The notes: a model not told the origin generated them from the letters alone. A stretch of 64,000 bases of DNA from Streptacidiphilus rugosus AM-16 (GCF_000744655.1 NZ_JQMJ01000004.1:1302001-1366000); one strand, 5' to 3'. Positions 19,329-28,453 are shown, numbered from the stretch's first letter. Program-made: numbers and translations.

Positions 19329-19976
19329 TCAGCCCGCGCGGTTGCGGCGGCGGGCCAGTTCGTCGGCGGGGTCGAAGCCGATCAGGTTCTCGCCCGTGTC
19401 GGTCCGCTCTCCGTGGAGGCGGCTCAGCGTGGACTCGACCTCGCGCCAGACCGCGCCGACGGCGATGCCGAAGATCCCCTGGCCGCCCTGGAGCAGTTCG
19501 ACGACCTGGTGGGCGGAGGTGCACTCGTAGACCGTGGCGCCGTCGCTCATGAGCGTGATGCCGGGGAGGGCGTCCTGCGGGCGCTGGGCCAGATGGTCGA
19601 CGGCCGTCCGGATGCTCTGCAGCGAGACGCCCGCGTCGAGCAGCCGCTTGACGACCTTGAGGACCAGGATGTCGCGGAAGGCGTAGAGCCGCTGCGTGCC
19701 CGAGCCCTGGGCCGGACGGACGCTCGGCTCGACCAACCCGGTACGGGCCCAGTAGTCCAGCTGGCGGTAGGTGATCCCGGCCGCGGCACAGGCGGTGGGC
19801 CCGCGGTAGCCGATCAGCTCCGGGCTGGGCATCACGTCGTCCTGCGGATCCGCAGGCGGCGGCACCGTCGGCATGCCCTCCCACCCCGACCGGGCCGCAC
19901 GCGACAGCGTCCGGACCGGGGAGTGGATGGGGCAGGAGCCGCCCGTGGCTGTTCTGTCACCCGTGCTGCTCAACAC
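19329..19976 (-). CDS. MerR family regulator, likely orthologue of mycobacterial Rv1830 (McdR/ResR)
   Basis: 215 residues. The N-terminal MerR-type winged helix carries GYRGPTACAAAGITYRQLDYWARTGLVEPSV, followed by QRLYAFRDILVLKVVKRLLDAGVSLQSIRTAVD. The C-terminal part (DGATVYECTSAHQVVELLQGGQGIFGIAVG) is typical of this actinobacterial group. In mycobacteria the gene with the same neighbours (Rv1830) influences cell division and antibiotic recovery. The order nuclease, MerR, FHA matches that locus. GTG start behind GGACGGAGG. About 48 residues precede the HTH and are probably disordered. Confidence 0.88.
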   Translation of the reverse strand: MLSSTGDRTATGGSCPIHSPVRTLSRAARSGWEGMPTVPPPADPQDDVMPSPELIGYRGPTACAAAGITYRQLDYWARTGLVEPSVRPAQGSGTQRLYAFRDILVLKVVKRLLDAGVSLQSIRTAVDHLAQRPQDALPGITLMSDGATVYECTSAHQVVELLQGGQGIFGIAVGAVWREVESTLSRLHGERTDTGENLIGFDPADELARRRNRAG

Positions 19977-20255
19977 GACCCTCCGTCCTTTCGACTCCGG
20001 AACCGCCGCAGCGGGGCGCGGGGTGGCGCACCCGTGACGTTCTCAGTCGAAGGTAGGCAGTAGCCAGGAGCGCGTCAACGATCGCCACGCTCGGCGTGGG
20101 GGGTGTCGTCAGTCTCGCGGGTGGTTTTGCGTGTCCGGTACGGGGGTAATTCCGCCCGAATGACGGGTGGCAAACCCACTCGTTGGGGCCGCTTGGCCCA
20201 ATCCCGGGGTTTGCCTCCGGACGCCGCGCGTGGCGCGGACGACACCGGAGGGAAG

Positions 20256-20732
20256 CTACTGGGATCCGCTGCTGCCGAAGTCCTCGGGGGAGATCTGGTC
20301 GAGGAACTCGCGGAACCGCTCGACCTCGTCCTCCTGCTCGTCGGGGATCGCGATGCCCGCCTCGTCCAGGACGCCGTCGGCGCCGTAGATCGGCGTTCCG
20401 GTGCGCAGGGCGAGCGCTATCGCGTCCGACGGGCGGGCGCTGACCTCCACCCCGCTGGCGAAGACCAGTTCGGCGTAGAAGACCCCCTCGCGGAGGTCGG
20501 TGATCCGCACCGCCGTGAGCTGCTGGCCGACGGCCTCCAGCACGTTGCGGAAGAGGTCGTGCGTGAGCGGCCGCACAGGGGTCATGCCCTGCTGTGCGAA
20601 AGCGATGGCCGTGGCCTCGCCGGGCCCGATCCAGATGGGCAGATAGCGATCCCCGCCGACCTCGCGCAACAGCACGATCGGCTGGTTGGAAGGCATCTCC
20701 ACCCTGACACCCACGACGTCTAGCTCGTTCAC
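20256..20732 (-). CDS. Bifunctional nuclease family protein (DUF151)
   Basis: 158 residues, one BFN/DUF151 domain: NELDVVGVRVEMPSNQPIVLL, YLPIWIGPGEATAIAFAQQG, RPLTHDLFRNVLEAVGQQL, VFYAELVFASGVEVSARPSDAIALALR and TPIYGADGVLDEAGI. An acidic tail (IPDEQEDEVERFREFLDQI) ends the protein. Plant homologues show RNase and DNase activity; the actinobacterial role is uncertain. Equivalent of Rv1829 in the conserved neighbourhood. GTG at 20732 is chosen because the family begins with this NELDV segment; the frame is open further upstream only as shadow. Confidence 0.92.
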   Translation of the reverse strand: MNELDVVGVRVEMPSNQPIVLLREVGGDRYLPIWIGPGEATAIAFAQQGMTPVRPLTHDLFRNVLEAVGQQLTAVRITDLREGVFYAELVFASGVEVSARPSDAIALALRTGTPIYGADGVLDEAGIAIPDEQEDEVERFREFLDQISPEDFGSSGSQ

Positions 20733-20860
20733 ACCTGCAACCCTAGGGCGCGCGCGGCGGATACTCCAGTTGTCCAGGTCCCTCGCCCGCGCTTTCGAGC
20801 CGCCGGCCCGGCGTGTCGGACATCCCCGCGGCTCGAAAGGGCGCCCGGGCACGGCTCGGA

Positions 20861-21673
20861 TCAGAGGCCGGGGCGGGCCCGCAGCCCTGCCTGGACCAGG
20901 GCGGCGTGCAGCCGGACCGAGAGGTTGGCCAGCTCCCTGGCCATCGCGGCGGCGTGCGCACGGGTCTGCGGATTGCGGTGCCGACGCAGCGGCGCGACGA
21001 TCTGCTCGACCAGCCCGACCTCGCGGTCGGCGGCCGCCCTGACCGCGCGCAGATGCCGCGGCTCCAGCCCGAAGCGGCCCAACTCGGCCACGAGTCGCGC
21101 AACTTGCAGCATGTCTCCGTCGAAGCCGCCGTCCGGCTCGGCGGTGACCAGACCGTAGGACTCCCACTCCACCAGCTGCGCGTCGGTGATCCCGGCAGCG
21201 GCCAGCAGCTCCGCCCGACCCAGACGCGGACCGGCGGACACCGGTCCCGGGGTGATCTGTCCGGCCTCGGGGGCGTCGAGTCCGTCGTCGGACGCTCCGC
21301 CGGGACCGGGCAGCGCGGGCGGGGCCTCGCCGCGGTCGAGGGCGGCGAGATGCTCCCTGATCACCCGTAGCGGGAGATAGTGGTCGCGCTGCATCCGCAG
21401 CACGTAGGCCAGCCGTTCCACATCGGCGTCGGTGAACTTGCGGTAGCCCGAGGGCGTGCGCTGCGGCTCGACCAGGCGTTCCGCCTCCAGGAAGCGGATC
21501 TTGGAGATGGTGACCTCGGGGAACTCCGCCTGCAGCTCCGTCAGCACCGCGCCGATGCTGAGCAGTTGCGGCCGGCCCATGGGAGCCCTGCCGTGGCGGG
21601 AGGCGCCGGACGCCGGACGGCCCGACGGCACGAACGGCGCCACCGCCCCGGGGATACCGCTGTCGGCTTGCAC
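20861..21673 (-). CDS. ftsR: MerR family regulator FtsR
   Basis: 270 residues. About 35 residues lead into a winged helix: LLSIGAVLTELQAEFPEVTISKIRFLEAERLVEPQR and GYRKFTDADVERLAYVLRMQRD, the hallmark of the FtsR/Rv1828 group. A second, helical half (GRAELLAAAGITDAQLVEWESYGL) resembles another HTH-like unit. FtsR activates ftsZ in Corynebacterium glutamicum, and this gene is next to the FHA gene as there. GTG start with AGGAGTGA upstream. The symbol rests on synteny plus family match. Confidence 0.87.
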   Translation of the reverse strand: MQADSGIPGAVAPFVPSGRPASGASRHGRAPMGRPQLLSIGAVLTELQAEFPEVTISKIRFLEAERLVEPQRTPSGYRKFTDADVERLAYVLRMQRDHYLPLRVIREHLAALDRGEAPPALPGPGGASDDGLDAPEAGQITPGPVSAGPRLGRAELLAAAGITDAQLVEWESYGLVTAEPDGGFDGDMLQVARLVAELGRFGLEPRHLRAVRAAADREVGLVEQIVAPLRRHRNPQTRAHAAAMARELANLSVRLHAALVQAGLRARPGL

Positions 21674-21713
21674 GACGGTTGACTCACTCCTCCCAGGGGC
21701 GGGGCACCGCTTC

Positions 21714-22550
21714 TCAGTACCCCGGGCGGGCGGCGAAGAAGACCAACCGGTACTTGCCGATCTGCACTTCGTCGCCGGTGTTCAGCGGCACCTCGTCGAT
21801 CCGCTCGCGGTTGACATAGGTGCCGTTCAGGCTGCCGACGTCCGCGACGGTGAAGCCGCCGGGGCCGCGCCGGAACTCGACATGACGCCGCGACACGGTG
21901 ATGTCGTCGAGGAAGATGTCGCTCTCCGGGTGACGGCCGGCCGTGGTCAGCTCGGTGTCCAGCAGGAACCGGCTCCCCGAGTTCGGACCGCGACGCACCA
22001 CCAGCAGCGCCGAGCCGGGCGGCAGGGCGTCGACCGCGGCCTGCGCCTCGGGCGAGAGCCCGGGGGTGACCGTCGCGGCGGTCTCCGGCTCGTACGACTC
22101 GAGGCCGGAGATCGAGATGGTGGACGTCTGCTCCGAAGGACGCTCACCGCCGACGCGGGCCCGCAGCGGGGCACCGCAGTTCGAACAGAAGCGGGCGGAC
22201 TCCGGGTTGTTGTATCCGCATCGGGTGCACACCGTCACGCCTGCGGCCTCCTGTCGCGGATCGCCTGACTGGCTTTGGGAGAACGGATCGGCCGCAAACC
22301 CTCCACCTGAGCTTGAGGGTACCGGCTGAGGTGCTATGCGTCCCTGACTCGGCGCGCCCGCGTGTCGGGCGTCCTCGTCGCGGAAGAGCGGCCGGTCGGC
22401 GGCGGGCTCGTAACTGTCGGCGTTGGGCGCCCCACGCATGCCAGGGACGCCGGCGCCGAACTCCTCGTCCGCCCTGCGGTGCCGGGCGGTGGGGGCCTCG
22501 ACCGCGCCCTGGCGGGACTTCCGGCCGAACAGCTTCGAGAACAGACTCAC
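21714..22550 (-). CDS. Zinc-ribbon and FHA domain protein, GarA/OdhI-like
   Basis: 278 residues. A low-complexity first third, then a zinc ribbon CTRCGYNNPESARFCSNCG (Cys pairs, about 106-124), a short stretch EQTSTISISGLESYEPE with Thr/Ser residues suitable for kinase phosphorylation, and a C-terminal FHA domain (about 170-270: GRHPESDIFLDDITVSRRHVE and SLNGTYVNRERIDEV). GarA/OdhI switch 2-oxoglutarate metabolism when phosphorylated by Ser/Thr kinases. This protein is about 115 residues longer than mycobacterial GarA because of the N-terminal part. The classic ETTS phospho-motif is not literally present. GTG start. Confidence 0.87.
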   Translation of the reverse strand: MSLFSKLFGRKSRQGAVEAPTARHRRADEEFGAGVPGMRGAPNADSYEPAADRPLFRDEDARHAGAPSQGRIAPQPVPSSSGGGFAADPFSQSQSGDPRQEAAGVTVCTRCGYNNPESARFCSNCGAPLRARVGGERPSEQTSTISISGLESYEPETAATVTPGLSPEAQAAVDALPPGSALLVVRRGPNSGSRFLLDTELTTAGRHPESDIFLDDITVSRRHVEFRRGPGGFTVADVGSLNGTYVNRERIDEVPLNTGDEVQIGKYRLVFFAARPGY

Positions 22551-22638
22551 GGGCGATTCCCCTTGCGAGACACGGACTCGCCCGTGGGGCGAGGTGGAGC
22601 CATCGTGGACAGGACTGGTGCGGACGGGACGTGGTTCA

Positions 22639-23472
22639 TCAATGCGTCGTGTGAGCGTAGTCAGGAGTGCTCAAAGGGATCAAGGCGGTCACAGCGAGTG
22701 TTTGCGAGCGCACCACCGTTGCGGCGCCTTGGTCCCGGGTCACCGACTGGACCACACCACCCGGAATGTTCAGCGCGGTGTCAAGATCCTGCGGGTTCCC
22801 GAGGACTGTGAAGACGTAGGGCTGCCGGACGGTGGTTCCGCTGATCGTCACCGAACCCTTGGCGGCATCCGAGAACCAGGTGCCGGCCACCACCCTGACG
22901 TTGTTGATCTGTACCGCCTCCGCCCCAGCCGCGCGCAGCTCCTCCAGCGTGTTGAGCAGCATAGCCGCCTGGACGTTGCCACCCGGGTCCTTGATGGTCA
23001 GGGTGACACCCGGGCCAGTCGCGGCGACCGTCCCGGCGAGCACGCCGAGGTCCTGCTCCTTCTGGCGCGTCTGCGCCTGCGCTTCCTTGGCCTGGTTGGA
23101 GCTGGTCTGCAGCTGGGTCAACGACGACTGCAGCTGCTGGCGTTCCTGGTCCAGCCGCTGCTGCCGGGCGCCGACCTCGTCGAGGATGCGCACCAGGTCG
23201 TCCTGTCGCGCCCCGCGCAGCTGGTTCTCCGTGGTGTTGGCCCGCACCTGGAAGGCGACGCCGAGACCGAGCGCGAAGAGCAGCAGCGCGACGATCAGCT
23301 GGGCGCGGTTGACCCGCGGCGGCCAGAGCGCGGCGGCGAGCCGCTGCCTGCCCGTGCGGGCGGCCGGCTCCGACTGCCCGGCCTGCTCGGCCTTATCGGC
23401 CTGCTCGGGTTCGGGCGTGTCGGCGTTCTCGGCCTTCCCGGCCTTCTCCGGCTCGGGGGACTCCTCGGTCAT
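22639..23472 (-). CDS. DUF881 family membrane protein (YlxW/YlxX-like), second copy
   Basis: 277 residues. An acidic, Glu/Pro/Ala-rich cytoplasmic N-terminus of about 50 residues, a membrane helix at about 58-75 (LIVALLLFALGLGVAFQV), a coiled coil (RQQRLDQERQQLQSSLTQLQ region, about 100-140), then the DUF881 fold: TGPGVTLTIKDPGG, LLNTLEELRAAGAEAVQINN and PYVFTVLGNPQDLDTAL. Function unknown; DUF881 proteins flank sbp in many Gram-positives near division or envelope genes. Equivalent to Rv1825. Confidence 0.9.
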   Translation of the reverse strand: MTEESPEPEKAGKAENADTPEPEQADKAEQAGQSEPAARTGRQRLAAALWPPRVNRAQLIVALLLFALGLGVAFQVRANTTENQLRGARQDDLVRILDEVGARQQRLDQERQQLQSSLTQLQTSSNQAKEAQAQTRQKEQDLGVLAGTVAATGPGVTLTIKDPGGNVQAAMLLNTLEELRAAGAEAVQINNVRVVAGTWFSDAAKGSVTISGTTVRQPYVFTVLGNPQDLDTALNIPGGVVQSVTRDQGAATVVRSQTLAVTALIPLSTPDYAHTTH

Positions 23473-23589
23473 CGCTTCACTCCTCTCGCCCGCTCGGTTC
23501 CGCCGGTCCTGATCATCCTGCCATCCGTCCTACCCCTGACGTTCACCACCTGCACTTTTCCTGTATCACAGAACGTCACGGCTGCCACA

Positions 23590-23922
23590 TCAGGCTCGGA
23601 AGAGGTGACGGCGGATCGCCGCCGCGTTCGAGAAGATCCGGATCCCGAGCACGACCACGACGCCGGTGGAGAGCTGCGAGCCGACGCCCAGCTGGTCGCC
23701 GAGGAAGACGATCAGCGCGGCGACGACGACGTTGGAGAGGAAGGAGACCACGAAGACCTTGTCGTCGAAGATCCCGTCCAGCATCGCCCTGACCCCGCCG
23801 AAGACCGCGTCCAGCGCGGCCACGATGGCGATGGGAAGGTACGGCACCCAGGCCGCGGGGATGTCGGGCTGCACGAAGAGCCCGACGACGACTCCGAGCA
23901 CCAGGCCCAGCACGGCGATCAC
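23590..23922 (-). CDS. sbp: Small basic protein Sbp (DUF1290)
   Basis: 110 residues with three hydrophobic segments: IAVLGLVLGVVVGLFV (2-17), a central stretch PYLPIAIVAALDAVFGGVRAML, and NVVVAALIVFLGDQLG followed by VVVVLGIRIFSNAAAIRRHLF. This is the conserved small integral membrane protein found between two DUF881 genes in Bacillus and actinobacteria; its molecular role is unknown. GTG start overlapping the preceding stop by four bases (GTGA), so it is translationally coupled. Confidence 0.93.
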   Translation of the reverse strand: MIAVLGLVLGVVVGLFVQPDIPAAWVPYLPIAIVAALDAVFGGVRAMLDGIFDDKVFVVSFLSNVVVAALIVFLGDQLGVGSQLSTGVVVVLGIRIFSNAAAIRRHLFRA

Positions 23923-24830
23923 GGTTGCTTGGTTCCTTCCGAGGAGGGCGAGGGATGTGCGTACTGCAGGGCGCCAACGGAGGCCGCCGGAAGATCCAGG
24001 TTTCCCTTGCCCGAGACCTGGTGCCGGATCTGGTAACTCTGGGCGAGCTGGTCCAGGTAGAGGCCGCCGTAGGCGTTCCCCTGGAAGGCCGACTCCATGC
24101 CCGGGCCGCCGATCGCCTGGAGTGTGTAGGGGAGGGTGAGCGGTCGGTCGTTCACCAGTATCGCGTCACCGGCCGCGCGGATCGCGGACAGGGTGGTCAG
24201 GCGCTGCCCGTTGATGGCGATCGCCTCCGCGCCGGACTGCCAGAGCGCGTTCACCACCAGTTGCAGGTCGCTGTCGCGCACCCGTCCGGTGTTCCCGAAG
24301 CCGGAGCCGGCGCGCGGGCTCGCGTTGTTGAGGTCCGTCCCTGCGGAGGCGGCGTCGTCGACCTGCACCTCGATCCCCGGCCCGCTCACCGCGGTCGTCC
24401 CGACGACCAGCTGGAGCTGTGCGAGACGCGCGCTCTCCTCGCTGCCGACCGCGGAGGCCCTCAGCTTGTCGAGCTGCGCCTGCAGTGTGAGGACCTGCTG
24501 CTGGGTGCCGTCGGCGGCGGAGGTGGACTGGTTGATCCTGTCGATCAACGCCTGGCGCTCCCGCGCGGCGACGGGAGCGCTCTGGTGCACCTGGGCGACC
24601 CCGATGCTGAGCACCAGCGCGACCAGCGCGAGCCCCACGCCGAACACCAGCCACCCCTGAATGCCACGGGGCAGCCGACTGCTCCCGTAGACGCCCTTGC
24701 GCCGGGCGGCCTCGGCGTAGCCCTCGTCGAGGCTGTGCTCCATGACGTTCGTCAGCAGCGACATGGACGCGTCGGGCCGCGCGAAGCGCGGGTCGCTGCG
24801 CTTGGCCTTACCGGCACCGTTCGTCGCCAT
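23919..24830 (-). CDS. DUF881 family membrane protein, first copy
   Basis: 303 residues. N-terminal cytoplasmic part (about 1-60, SLLTNVMEHSLDEGYAEAA), a membrane helix (about 64-83, LVFGVGLALVALVLSIGVAQV), a helical linker with QQVLTLQAQLDKLRASAV, then DUF881: VSGPGIEVQVDDA, LQLVVNALWQSGAEAIAING and YTLQAIGGPGMESAF. Equivalent to Rv1823. ATG at 24830; the ribosome site is weak, and the frame is open 16 codons further up. Confidence 0.9.
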   Translation of the reverse strand: MATNGAGKAKRSDPRFARPDASMSLLTNVMEHSLDEGYAEAARRKGVYGSSRLPRGIQGWLVFGVGLALVALVLSIGVAQVHQSAPVAARERQALIDRINQSTSAADGTQQQVLTLQAQLDKLRASAVGSEESARLAQLQLVVGTTAVSGPGIEVQVDDAASAGTDLNNASPRAGSGFGNTGRVRDSDLQLVVNALWQSGAEAIAINGQRLTTLSAIRAAGDAILVNDRPLTLPYTLQAIGGPGMESAFQGNAYGGLYLDQLAQSYQIRHQVSGKGNLDLPAASVGALQYAHPSPSSEGTKQP

Positions 24831-24901
24831 GCCGCATATCGTCCCATGTGCAAAGCAGAGACGATGCAATCCCCCCACGTGGGCAGCCGAGCAGCCCCAT
24901 C

Positions 24902-25057
24902 AGGGGCCCGCAGAACCCTGCGCGGACGAGCAACCACAACAGCGACGCGCGGAACCTTGCGCAGACGAGCAACCACAACAGGGGCGCGGGGAACCTTGCG
25001 CAGACGAGCAACCACAACAGGGGCGCGGGGAACCTTGCGCAGACGAGCAACCACAAC
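24902..25057. repeat. Tandem array of four 39-bp repeats
   Basis: Units start at 24902, 24941, 24980 and 25019. The last two are identical and the first two carry substitutions. Each begins with AGGGGCGCGGGGAACCTTGC and ends GAGCAACCACAAC. The unit is a derivative of the left arm of the long-hairpin element that follows immediately. Because 39 is a multiple of three, all frames read a 13-residue repeat that mimics protein coding. The 388-base gap between 24831 and 25218 holds this array, the next element and nothing else recognisable. Confidence 0.85.
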
Positions 25058-25157
25058 AGGGGCGCGGGGACTGCGCGAGAAACCACCCTGTGCGGATGGC
25101 CCTGTTACTGGAGGACCATCCGCACGGGGTGGCTTGTCGCGCAGTCCCCGCGCCCCT
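25058..25157. repeat. About 100-bp long-hairpin repeat, copy D
   Basis: Left end AGGGGCGCGGGGACTGCGCG, right end CGCGCAGTCCCCGCGCCCCT, inner stem GTGCGGATGG and CCATCCGCAC around a short loop. It lacks one A in each outer arm compared with copies A-C, a compensated change that preserves pairing. Confidence 0.8.
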
Positions 25158-25218
25158 GCGGTAGTGCAACTGCCCCTTCACCGGGAGGTGCCGCGGGCGC
25201 AAAGGTCTCCGCCGGAGG

Positions 25219-27717
25219 CTAGTCGCGGCCGGCGGATTCCACGACGGCGGCCCACTCGTCGAGCAGGGCCTGCGTCGAGGTGTCGTCCGGGCCTTCGGCC
25301 CAGAGGTGGGTGACGGCTTCGGCGGGGTCCGGGAGGACCATCGTCCAGCGGCCGTCGGGTTCCACCACGCGGACGCCGTCCGTCGTGTCGACCTCGCGTT
25401 CGCCCGCCGCCTCCACGACCTTGCGCATGACCATGCCCTTCGCGGCCCACGGGGTGGCCAGGTCACGGCGGTGCACATGGGCCCGCGGAATGCGCGCGTC
25501 GATCTGGCTCAGGGTGAGCTGGGTCCGGGCGACCAGACCCAGCAGGCGCACGAACGCCGCCGTTCCGTCGAAGACCCCGCTGAACTCAGGCACCACGAAC
25601 CCGCCGCGCCCGTCGCCCGCGAAGACCGTGCCGTCCGCCGACGCCGCGCGCGTCAGATCGTCCGGGGACGTCGTCGTCCACAGCACCTGGGTGCCGTGGT
25701 ACGCCGCGACCTGCTCGGCGATCCGCGTCGTGGCGACCGGCAGCGCGACCTTGCCGCTCCGGCCCTCCGCCGCGATCAGGTCGAGCATGACCAGCAGGGC
25801 CCGGTCGTCCTCGATGATCCGACCGCGCTCGTCCACGAAGGAGACACGCTCCCCCACCGGGTCGAAACGCACGCCGAACGCCGCGCGCGAGGAGGAGACC
25901 AGCTCGCCGAGCCTGACCAGGCCGACCCGCCGCTCCTCGATCGTCTCCGTCGGATGCGCCTCGTCCATGCCGGGGTTCACCGTCAGCGCCTCGATGCCGA
26001 GGCGGCCGAGGATGCTCGGCAGCAGCAGCGACGCGCTGCCGTGGGCGACGTCGACGACGACCTTGAGCTTCGCCTCCTTCATTCCGCGTGTGTCGACCGC
26101 ACGGAGCAGGCTTCCGGCGTAGGAGTCGAAGACCGTCGCCGGGAAGTTGAGGTCGCCGATCTCGCCGGGGAAGGCCCGGCGGTACTCCTGGCGGGCGTAG
26201 ACGCGGTCGAGCTTCCGCTGGCCGGCCTGGGACAGGTCCGCGCCGCGCTCGTCGAAGAACAGCACGTCGAGCGAGTCGGGGACTCCGGGCGTGGTCCGCA
26301 GCATGATCCCGCCCGCGCTGCCGCGGCCGGTCTGCTGGCGGGCGACGGGCATCGGAACGTTCTCCAGGTCGCGCACGTCGATCGCGCTCGCCTGCAGGGC
26401 CGAGATCATCGCGCGCTTGAGCGCTCGCGCACCACGGGAGTGGTCACGCGCGATGGTGACGGTCGCGCCCTTCTTGAGCGTCGTCGCGTAGGCGCCGGCG
26501 AGGCGCACCGCCAGTTCCGGGGTGATCTCGACGTTGATGATCCCGGAGACGCCGCGCGCACCGAAGAGGTGCTCCTGGCCCCGCGACTCCCAGATGACGG
26601 AGGTGTTGACGAAGGCGCCGGCCTCGATGGTCTTGAAGGGGTACACGCGGACATTGCCCGCGATGATCGACTCCTCCTCGATCAGGCACTCGTCGCCGAT
26701 GACCGCGCCGTCCTCGATCCTCGCGGCCCGCATGACATCGGTGTTCTTGCCGATGACGCAGCCGCGCAGATTGGTCTGCGGACCCACGTAGACGTTGTCG
26801 TGGATGACGGCCTTGTGCAGGAACGCCCCGCGCTTCACGACGACGTTGCTGCCGAGCACGGTGTGCTCGCGGATCTCGACGCCGCCCTCGACCTTCGCGT
26901 AGTCCCCGATGTAGAGGGGTCCGCGCAGGACCGCCTCACGGTCGACCTCCGCGCCTTCGGCGACCCAGACCCCCGGGGAGATCTCGAAGCCGTCGATGTC
27001 CACGTCGACCTTGCCCTCGAGCACGTCGGCCTGGGCCTTGACGTAGCTCTCGTGGGTGCCGACATCCTCCCAGTAGCCCTCGGCGACGAAGCCGTAGATC
27101 GGCTTGCCCTCCTTGAGGAGCTGCGGGAAGACGTCGCCCGACCAGTCGACGGAGGTGTCCGCGGCGACGTAGTCGAAGACCTCCGGCTCCATCACGTAGA
27201 TACCGGTGTTCACCGTGTCCGAGAAGACCTGGCCCCAGGTGGGCTTCTCCAGGAACCGCTCGACCTTGCCCTCTTCGTCGACGATGGTGATGCCGAATTC
27301 CAGGGGATTCGGCACGCGCGTCAGACAGACGGTGACCATCGCTCCCTTGGAGCGATGGAATTCCATGAGTTCGGTCAGGTCGAAATCGGTGAGCGCGTCG
27401 CCGGAGATCACCAGGAAGGAATCGTCCTTCAGTGCGTCCTCGGCGTTCTTCACGCTGCCGGCGGTCCCGAGCGGGGTCTCCTCGTTGGCGTAGGTCAGCT
27501 TCATGCCGAGCTCTTCGCCGTCACCGAAGTAGTTGCGCACCAGAGAGGCAAGGAACTGGACCGTCACGACGGTGTCGGTGAGACCGTGTCTCTTCAGCAG
27601 CCGAAGCACGTGTTCCATGATCGGCCGGTTCACCACCGGCAGCAGGGGCTTGGGCATGCTCGCGGTCATCGGGCGAAGACGGGTTCCTTCGCCCCCGGCC
27701 ATCACTACGGCCTTCAT
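25219..27717 (-). CDS. Sugar-1-phosphate nucleotidyltransferase with degenerate phosphomannomutase-like domain (mannose-1-phosphate guanylyltransferase type)
   Basis: 832 residues. Residues 1 to about 230: nucleotidyltransferase with the nucleotide loop [16 protein letters not shown], then [24 protein letters not shown] and [13 protein letters not shown]. About 250-370: left-handed beta-helix repeats ([20 protein letters not shown]). About 390-832: a phosphohexomutase-like region. It probably makes GDP-mannose or a related sugar nucleotide for envelope glycans. The mutase part lacks the phosphoserine motif ([12 protein letters not shown] in place of the usual TASHNP) and the DGDxDR metal loop reads AGDGRGG. 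It may be regulatory or structural rather than catalytic. GAGGAGGAG precedes the ATG; 16 bases separate it from the pgsA-like stop. Confidence 0.9.
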   Translation of the reverse strand: MKAVVMAGGEGTRLRPMTASMPKPLLPVVNRPIMEHVLRLLKRHGLTDTVVTVQFLASLVRNYFGDGEELGMKLTYANEETPLGTAGSVKNAEDALKDDSFLVISGDALTDFDLTELMEFHRSKGAMVTVCLTRVPNPLEFGITIVDEEGKVERFLEKPTWGQVFSDTVNTGIYVMEPEVFDYVAADTSVDWSGDVFPQLLKEGKPIYGFVAEGYWEDVGTHESYVKAQADVLEGKVDVDIDGFEISPGVWVAEGAEVDREAVLRGPLYIGDYAKVEGGVEIREHTVLGSNVVVKRGAFLHKAVIHDNVYVGPQTNLRGCVIGKNTDVMRAARIEDGAVIGDECLIEEESIIAGNVRVYPFKTIEAGAFVNTSVIWESRGQEHLFGARGVSGIINVEITPELAVRLAGAYATTLKKGATVTIARDHSRGARALKRAMISALQASAIDVRDLENVPMPVARQQTGRGSAGGIMLRTTPGVPDSLDVLFFDERGADLSQAGQRKLDRVYARQEYRRAFPGEIGDLNFPATVFDSYAGSLLRAVDTRGMKEAKLKVVVDVAHGSASLLLPSILGRLGIEALTVNPGMDEAHPTETIEERRVGLVRLGELVSSSRAAFGVRFDPVGERVSFVDERGRIIEDDRALLVMLDLIAAEGRSGKVALPVATTRIAEQVAAYHGTQVLWTTTSPDDLTRAASADGTVFAGDGRGGFVVPEFSGVFDGTAAFVRLLGLVARTQLTLSQIDARIPRAHVHRRDLATPWAAKGMVMRKVVEAAGEREVDTTDGVRVVEPDGRWTMVLPDPAEAVTHLWAEGPDDTSTQALLDEWAAVVESAGRD

Positions 27718-27733
27718 GTCGGCTGGCTCCTCC

Positions 27734-28342
27734 TCAATCGGGCAGGGCACTCGCCTTCACGAGACGGCGAGTTTGCACCGCGTACAGGATCCCTGCCCAC
27801 CAGTAGAGCGTCGTACCCCACCAGACGAACGCCCAACCGATGACGCTCGCCACAGTCCCGACCCAGTTGTCATAGGTCGTGAGCAGCAGCAAAGGGAACG
27901 CGTACATCAGATTGAACGTAGCCGCCTTTCCGATGAAGTTCACCTCGGGTGGGCCGTATCCGTGACGTCTCAGGATCGGCAGCAGGGACGCGATGAACAC
28001 CTCACGCGCCAGAAGGATCACCGTGAGCCACCAGGGCATGATCCCGCGCCAGGTGAGACCCACGATGGTGGAGAGCACGAAGAGGCGGTCCGCGAGCGGG
28101 TCCAGCAGCTGACCCAGCCGGCTGACCTGACCCCAGCGGCGGGCGAGCTTGCCGTCGAGGTAATCGCTCACTCCGCTGAGCATCAGGATCCCGATGGCCC
28201 AGCCGTCGTTCGTGGGCCCGCCGAACTCCGGCCAGAGCACCAGCCACAGGAAGACCGGCACGCCCACCAGGCGCGCCATGCTCAGCAGATTGGGGATGGT
28301 GAGCACGCGGTCGGTCTGGACACGCGTCTCCTGAACCTCCAC
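27734..28342 (-). CDS. pgsA: CDP-alcohol phosphatidyltransferase (PgsA family)
   Basis: 202 residues with about five membrane segments. The catalytic CDP-OH-P motif DG-x2-AR-x8-G-x3-D-x3-D is intact in [15 protein letters not shown] followed by [12 protein letters not shown] (about 65-90). The enzyme joins a CDP-diacylglycerol phosphatidyl group to a small alcohol at the membrane. Glycerol 3-phosphate (PgsA) is the usual acceptor, although this locus corresponds to mycobacterial pgsA2, whose acceptor is less certain. GTG at 28342 follows a strong AGGAGG. It is the first gene of the minus-strand block and lies just past the rRNA terminator. Confidence 0.85.
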   Translation of the reverse strand: MEVQETRVQTDRVLTIPNLLSMARLVGVPVFLWLVLWPEFGGPTNDGWAIGILMLSGVSDYLDGKLARRWGQVSRLGQLLDPLADRLFVLSTIVGLTWRGIMPWWLTVILLAREVFIASLLPILRRHGYGPPEVNFIGKAATFNLMYAFPLLLLTTYDNWVGTVASVIGWAFVWWGTTLYWWAGILYAVQTRRLVKASALPD

Positions 28343-28408
28343 CCGGGGGCCTCCTGTAGAACACTTCGAACGATGCAGCCCGACTCTAACGCAGTTCACG
28401 CGCAGCAC

Positions 28409-28445
28409 AGTGAAGCCCCCTGACCTATGGTCAGGGGGCTTCACT
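28409..28445 (-). terminator. rRNA operon terminator
   Basis: Perfect 17-bp stem AGTGAAGCCCCCTGACC with loop TAT and exact complement, just downstream of 5S rRNA on the minus strand. Being symmetric, it could also work in the other direction. Confidence 0.8.
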
Positions 28446-28453
28446 GGAATGGT

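Noticed and set aside
24902-25057. CRISPR array
   Set aside because: Units are contiguous 39-mers without unique spacers, there are no cas genes, and the unit derives from the neighbouring hairpin element.
24742-25222. Proteins with 13-residue repeats such as CADEQPQQGRGEP
   Set aside because: They are translations of the 39-bp DNA repeat in every frame; no start signals and no family, so a repeat array rather than a gene.
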